Assembly: GCA_022478985.1 (NCBI GenBank)
Contig: JAKSZP010004223.1
Location: forward strand, 52,636-116,635
From: Massospora cicadina
Taxonomy: Eukaryota; Entomophthoromycota; Entomophthoromycetes; Entomophthorales; Entomophthoraceae
Direction of reading: 5' to 3'
Length of the DNA stretch: 64,000 nucleotides
Shown here: piece by piece, positions 60,006 to 64,000 of the stretch
Layout of the letters: the number at the start of each line of letters is the position of its first letter
Position numbering within the stretch: position 1 is the stretch's first letter
Translations under genes and position numbers: made by a program
Notes under the pieces: model-generated
Database searches by the model: none
The model's input: only the letters and a program-made list of their open reading frames with translations
What the model was told of the DNA's origin: nothing

Positions 60006-60077
60006 AGCACCATTTTTTTAGTACTAGATGGTCCCAACCTGAGGGGGGGATTCATTGATGTCCGTCACAAGCACCAT
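59997..60077 (-). mobile_element. Micro-retroposon R4 (47-nt insert) at the G6/G5 junction
   Basis: The 17-nt repeat TCCGTCACAAGCACCAT is present perfectly at 59997-60013 and 60061-60077. The insert between (60014-60060) is in - orientation and ends GGTTGGGACCATCTAGTACT plus A-tract on that strand, as in R1-R3. It is the longest member and gives 26 more bases of upstream sequence. The duplicated target includes the end of the G6 LTR and G6's own AGCAC, so R4 came after G6. Confidence 0.95.
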
Positions 60078-60459
60078 CTCTTTAACTTCTTGGTATGTAA
60101 TGGAGCTGCCAAAAATGTAACAGATGACTTGATAAGCACTTTTTGACATTTAAGGAAGAAATCAACAGTTTTACTCTTTGTCAATCTGAAACCCCGCAGT
60201 TGCGATTTCAAATCGCTTAAAGACCCATGGATATTCCCATCACGATTAATTGGGGCAGCTTATTGCAGAAAACCTCCTGGAGCAGCTCATCTTGTTTTTT
60301 AAGCACAGTGTCCAAAGCCAGTTTAAGCTCCACATAGGCTACTGACCCAGAGTGTTGGGTAGAGTTTTTATCTGAACAACATGAATGCAACATAGCAGGC
60401 AACTGAGTTTTTATTATTTTATCACAATTGATCAATGGGCCCCCTGTAGTGAGAACTAC
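60078..60459 (-). pseudogene. G5 gag, part proximal to its 5' LTR
   Basis: On the - strand, ITYQEVKEMVLWLF runs up to the G6 border and continues beyond it as SGTAKISHW at 53750. G4 has VSYAQVKAII ... MFGGATKMSQW in the same place. The N-terminal part (60435-60217) is unmatched in G4, and the G5 gag leader is far shorter. PBS sequence GTAGTTCTCACTACAGGGGG directly follows the LTR. Confidence 0.7.
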
Positions 60460-60959
60460 TGTTTATAAAATTTGCAGTATTCAAGAGATACGCTGACAGA
60501 TTTTGCACAGAGTTCAACCCACTGAGCACTTAGGACCAACAATATGATGATTGTTATCCTCAAAACAACAGAATAAACTTTTAAATAAATATGGAGCACT
60601 CTCTCCCACAAATGTCTTTATTTAATATACTTGATACAGCCAATTCTTCCTGTTTTCACTTTCTCTAAAACTACTAACAACCTTCTTCTCTTAATCATCT
60701 CACTTTACCTATATTGGAGTGACTCTGGATGCTACCGCTTCTATGGCTTAGTAATCTAATTCGCCACATCTCATTGGTTCCATCGATTCTTTATTTGTTA
60801 ATTTCACAATTGCCTAATCTGAGATGATTTCCCAACAACCCAATATCACCTCATTTTGAGGCACTCGAATTACCTTTACTCATATCACATCTTGATGGAT
60901 TCCATCCATTCCGCACTCTGACATAGGGCTTGTCATCCAGTCATATTGGAATCACAACA
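60460..60959 (-). repeat. G5 5' LTR
   Basis: This 500-nt LTR is the partner of 41368-41865, in the same orientation and about 19 kb away because of the two inserted elements. The outer flank CAACC at 60960-60964 equals 41363-41367. Confidence 0.92.
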
Positions 60960-61601
60960 CAACCCCTCCAAACAGGAAGGTAGGGGAACCCCCACAGAGG
61001 GCTCCAGCAATGGGTCAAGACTGTGAGTGTGAATATTGGGCCAGTGGGGCAAATCGCCCTGAAAGTTGGCTTCAGACAAAGGAATAACCAACTTGTGACT
61101 AATCTTCACAGTGAGGTAAATGGTATATTCTTTCAAGTTAGTCCTGACATCAAACTTTTGCACCACTCTACACCCAAAATGATGGGTACAAGAGGTTTTT
61201 GATAGCTTGGGAGTGGTCAGTCTAAATGATATGTGCCAACTTGATAGTCCACTAACCCCAGGATTTTTAGCATGGGAATACATTGAGAAGCCCTCCTCTA
61301 ACCATACCACCCATAAATAATTCAGCTCAAGGTAATCAGCTAGTCTTAGGTCCATAAAATTCTCAGAGGCTTCAGTATCCACCAAAATAGTGGTTCTGAA
61401 TTTCCTTAAAGGGGAGGAAAGGGTAACTGTCAGTTGAAAATAACCCAAATGATCTTTATTTATAGCAGAGAACGCCAACACTTCACCACCAAACTCTCCT
61501 TCAGGGTTGTACATACCCCCAGGGTACATTTTTGCATCATAGAATGGAGAGGGATAATTGGCCACTCTTACTACTGAGGCCACATATCCTGTGGGATCCA
61601 T
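60960..61601 (-). pseudogene. G3 aspartic protease region
   Basis: The open frame starts at 61601. RTTILVDTEASENFMDLRLA (near 61400-61340) is a protease active site in which the usual glycine of DTG is E, followed by YLELNYLWV. The frame ends with PLPSCLEGL at the G5 border and continues at 41367 with ESSFDSASANAL in the same phase. An ATG start here may be incidental, because G7's LTR begins eight bases upstream. Confidence 0.8.
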
Positions 61602-61608
61602 TTATGGA

Positions 61609-62614
61609 TGCCACAAATGTTTTATCAAAGTGAGAATTTTACTTTTTAATAAAAGTATAAAATGATGCTTTATTAAAGTTTTTATGTTTTTTATTGTTTT
61701 AAGCGGGGCAAAGCCAAGAAAGGTCCTTTTCTCAATACTAGGTTTTCCTATTTAAACTAGCTCAGATTTTGAGACCATGGGTATATAAGGCAAAAGTATA
61801 TAAAGCTGAGTCATCTAAATTAGTAAAAAATATAGGCTTTTGGCCTATCAGATCAAAGATAAATATTTTGAGGCAAAACTGACCCGTGTGGTAACAATTT
61901 GATGAATTGTATCCAATCACCAGTGAGTAAAATCTTCTCACCTCAGCGGTGGTCAGACTCATGTGGTAATGATTGGTTAATTTTAACCCTATCATCGTCA
62001 AGTAAAATCTTCTCACCTTAATGGTGGTCAGACTCATGTGGTAATGATTGGTTAATTTGTACCCAATCATCAATGGGTAAAATCTTTGCACCTCGGCGGT
62101 GGTCAGACTTTTATGGTAATGATTGGTTAATTTTTACCCTATTATCATTGGGTAAAATCTTCTCACTTCAGCAGTGGTCAGACTCGCGTGGTAATGATTG
62201 GTTAATTTTTACCCTAACATTGTCAAGTAAAATCTTCTCACCTTGGTGGTGGTCAGACTTGCATGGTAATGATTGGTTAATTTTCACCCTATTATTGTCG
62301 AGTAAAATCTTTTCACCTCGCAGAGGTTCAAATCTGTGCAATATTGAACACCTCAAATTTAACCAAGAATTCAGAATAATCCTATTATTAGTTATTACCT
62401 TTTTAAGCCATTTTTTGTTATAAGCCATATTTTTCCAATAGTTAGGATTCCACCAAGAATCCGCCAAGCTCTTTTTGCCATTTGTACTCATATCATTGAT
62501 AATCACAATATTATTTGAAGATTGGCAGGAGATGGGCCGATCATGGTAGCAGATTTGGGAGCACTAATACCTCCAACATTCTTTTTCTTAAGTTGAGAAA
62601 GAGAATGTCCGACA
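61609..62614 (-). repeat. G7 3' LTR with internal minisatellite
   Basis: On the - strand a purine tract (GAGGGGGGCAA) ends at 62615 and is followed by TGTCGGACATTCTC, an LTR start. The proposed far end is TGCCACAAATG at 61609, giving about 1 kb. The partner LTR is outside the window, so the far end is inferred from the TG and the end of the G3 coding frame. Confidence 0.55.
61875..62335. repeat. 75-bp minisatellite, six units
   Basis: GGTCAGACT recurs at 61951, 62026, 62101, 62176 and 62251, exactly every 75 nt, with a degenerate sixth unit at 62325. Each unit contains GGTAATGATTGGTTAATTTT and GTAAAATCTTCTCACCT. Since 75 is 25 codons, both strands stay open across several units, giving period-25 peptides, but nothing suggests translation. 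Confidence 0.92.
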
Positions 62615-62639
62615 TTGCCCCCCTCAAGAATGTTGGGAG

Positions 62640-62835
62640 GGGTGTAGGGTCATAGGAAGCGGCTATATACCCATTTTATGATAATTTCTATAGCCAAAGA
62701 CTTTATAGAATACTCATTTTCTCTCTTATATATGATGGTTAATGGACCCTCCCAGTTTGATCCAAGTTTTCTACTTTGGGGAGTTATGCGATTGTGGTAA
62801 TATAAAACCCTATCTGACACTTAGTAAGAGAGTAG
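62640..62835 (-). pseudogene. G7 integrase C-terminal remnant
   Basis: The - strand reads VSDRVLYYHNRITPQSRKLG, then SNWEGPLTIIYKRENEYSI, and stops near 62655. A basic stretch, K-L-x-x-x-W-x-G-P and a hydrophobic continuation match the integrase C-terminal domain. It follows the protease frame directly. Confidence 0.65.
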
Positions 62836-62841
62836 AGGAGC

Positions 62842-63309
62842 TCAGAGCTCATTGGCAGATTGGCCTTCTTTAGTAACCATTTTTGTGAGGTTGATATTAT
62901 GTATAGATAAGGCGGAAAGTGGGTACTCGTCCATGCAAGGGTATTCCTTCTTGTTGGGTTCTTCATGGGCTAGAATTAAGGGGACTTCATAATTGAGCAA
63001 TGACAATATCCCTTGCTTCATATTGATAATGCCATCATATACAATCATAAACTGAGTACCTATAAGCATATCATAATTGTTGTTATCCAAAGCTACTGTG
63101 GGGGCCGATAGAATAAGCTTCCCAATATAAATGGGAAGGGATGAGTAAGCACCCAGTGCGCGGGTGTTGTTAGTACCAGCGGTTCTAAAGTCTTGGTTGT
63201 ACTCCAAGTCGAGTGCAAGTTTGATCTTTTTCATCAAATTGGAGGAGATTACGTTCACTGGGGAACCTGTATCTAAGATAGCCATCACCCAAACTTTTTG
63301 GATAACCAC
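62842..63309 (-). pseudogene. G7 aspartic protease
   Basis: VMAILDTGSPVNVISSNLMK is an intact DTG active site. The block YSSLPIYIGKLILSAPTVAL and NNNYDMLIGTQFMIVYDGII match the G4 and G5 proteases (NNHYDMLIG). The frame stays open for 155 codons, longer than most in the stack, and ends at 62842. Confidence 0.8.
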
Positions 63310-63410
63310 TTTGACCTTTGTAAGTATCCCCCCAAAGTGGGCAATAGCGCTAAGACCTCCTTAAGATGGAAATTGGAGGTTAATTTTCATGCGGTGTTGG
63401 GGTAATTTTC

Positions 63411-64000
63411 CTAGATGGACTTCATGGTATGGCCATGCTGGATAGGGCAAATAAGGTGAGACATCACCTCATCTGCATTGCTGGCAGTATCAATAACGAT
63501 TGGCTCCCCTAGAATTTGGCTGAGATACATCTTTTCAGGTATGGTGGCTTCATCCACTCCTCCAGCATTCAAGCGATTGCAGACTTCCACTTCAGCAGGT
63601 ACTCCTACAATGGAATAACCAACCTTATCTGTACCCCCCTCAAAATCATCTACTGGGGTATTGGTAATGCGCGGTACTGACATAAGTTGTTTAGATGAGT
63701 CAGGCACATGAGATTTGTCAGCAATAGGTGTGCCTTTCCCTACGCTGACATTTCTTTTCCCTGTTCCTGTTCCTCAAAATAAAGGATGAATTAAGTTTGA
63801 TAGGAGCTGATCAGCGTCGGTGGCTGTGTCAATAGTTTCCATACAACCTATAACTTGGCGGAGGTAAGTATCCTTAGGTATGGTAGTTTAATCTACTCCT
63901 TCAGCGTTTAGGCGATCAGGGACCTCCACTTCTGCGGGAGTTCCCAATAAGTAGTACCCAGCATCATCATAAACCCCTCAGAGTCGGCCTCAGAGGTATT
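63411..64000 (-). pseudogene. G7 gag-like region, tandemly duplicated (339-bp unit)
   Basis: The - strand reads GVPAEVEVCNRLNAGGVDEA, TIPEKMYLSQILGEPIVIDT and ASNADEVMSHLI at 63620-63440. It reads GTPAEVEVPDRLNAEGVD, TTIPKDTYLRQVIG and ATDADQLLSNLI at about 63960-63790. The two are offset by 339 nt (113 codons). The right-hand copy has an in-frame stop and continues beyond the edge. Position before a protease suggests gag or a gag-protease linker; the fold is not recognised. Confidence 0.65.

Larger units (their letters stand above)
41368..60959 (-). mobile_element. G5: gypsy-type element inserted in G3 and itself split by G4 and G6
   Basis: LTRs are at 60460-60959 (5') and 41368-41865 (3'), with CAACC on both outer sides. 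G5 coding pieces on the - strand are gag (60078-60459, then 53191-53757), protease (52329-53167), RT (50950-51700), RNase H (50451-50900), integrase (49603-50300, then 41900-42246). The G4 insertion splits the integrase C-terminal part; the G6 insertion splits gag. Its coding sequence resembles G4 but the LTR sequence differs, and gag is shortened relative to G4. No chromodomain is seen. Confidence 0.9.
37440..61608 (-). mobile_element. G3: Ty3/gypsy chromovirus, outer host of the nested stack
   Basis: G3 is in two pieces: 60960-61601 (protease) and 37440-41367 (RT, RNase H, integrase, chromodomain, 3' LTR). G5 sits between them with the perfect 5-bp duplication CAACC (41363-41367 and 60960-60964). 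When G5 and one duplication copy are ignored, the reading frame continues uninterrupted from the protease side into the RT linker. The 5' LTR and gag are not in the window; G7's LTR begins at 61609, so G3 was probably also cut there. Confidence 0.85.
61609..64000 (-). mobile_element. G7: internally deleted gypsy-type element, running off the right edge
   Basis: From the right edge inward, the - strand carries a duplicated gag-like region (63411-64000), a protease (62842-63309) and an integrase C-terminal remnant (62640-62830), then the polypurine tract and LTR. RT, RNase H, integrase zinc finger and core are absent. The protease resembles those of G4 and G5. The 5' LTR lies beyond 64000. Confidence 0.65.

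Noticed and set aside
1..64000. tRNA, rRNA or spliceosomal RNA genes
   Set aside because: Scanning by eye for T-arm words (GGTTCNANTCC) and conserved RNA blocks gave only isolated partial hits without matching arms; a covariance-model search would be decisive.

Overview
The window is eukaryotic, AT-rich and dominated by mobile elements. It holds one clearly functional-looking gene, a JMJD6-type JmjC oxygenase at 11014-13172 on the + strand. That gene is assembled from eight exons, and five of its seven introns are only 33-42 nt long. Introns this small, Ty3/gypsy chromoviruses with chromodomains and a large repeat load fit a repeat-rich fungus best. I cannot name a lineage and would not exclude another protist with short introns.

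Layout. 1-1477: AT-rich, nothing recognised. 1478-7660: a decayed LINE with ORF1 (CCHC knuckle) and ORF2 (endonuclease, reverse transcriptase, C-terminal Cys/His region). 7661-10790: AT-rich DNA with a foldback (MITE-like) element and an array of one repeat family. 11014-13172: the JMJD6-like gene, followed by an inverted copy of the same repeat family at 13555-13690. 14436-23712: an old + strand gypsy element (G2) split by a younger - strand chromovirus (G1, 15913-21473) with a perfect 5-bp target duplication. 23713-37439: AT-rich DNA with a cluster of strong hairpins (26719-26949), a ~620-bp direct repeat pair and a decayed gypsy reverse transcriptase.

37440-64000 is one nested stack. Chromovirus G3 (- strand) is split by G5 (- strand, LTRs 41368-41865 and 60460-60959, duplication CAACC). 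G5 is itself split twice: by G4 (+ strand, 42247-49597) in its integrase and by G6 (+ strand, 53758-60005, duplication AGCAC) in its gag. A seventh element, G7, abuts the outer end of G3 and runs off the right edge. Its 1-kb LTR contains a 75-bp minisatellite, its gag-like region is tandemly duplicated, and RT/RNase H/integrase core are missing.

The most unusual signal is a family of four extremely short insertions (16, 31, 21 and 47 nt) at 11697, 32222, 33163 and 60014. All share one 3' end, CATCTAGTACT plus A-tract, are truncated to different lengths at the 5' end, and are flanked by 14-17-bp target-site duplications. They look like L1-style retroposition products made almost only of the 3' tail of an unseen parent. 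One lies in a JMJD6 intron and one was added after G6 landed. Every mobile-element reading frame in the window is broken, and many in-frame stops are TGA at positions where CGA is a plausible ancestor, as expected from decay of methylated CpG.
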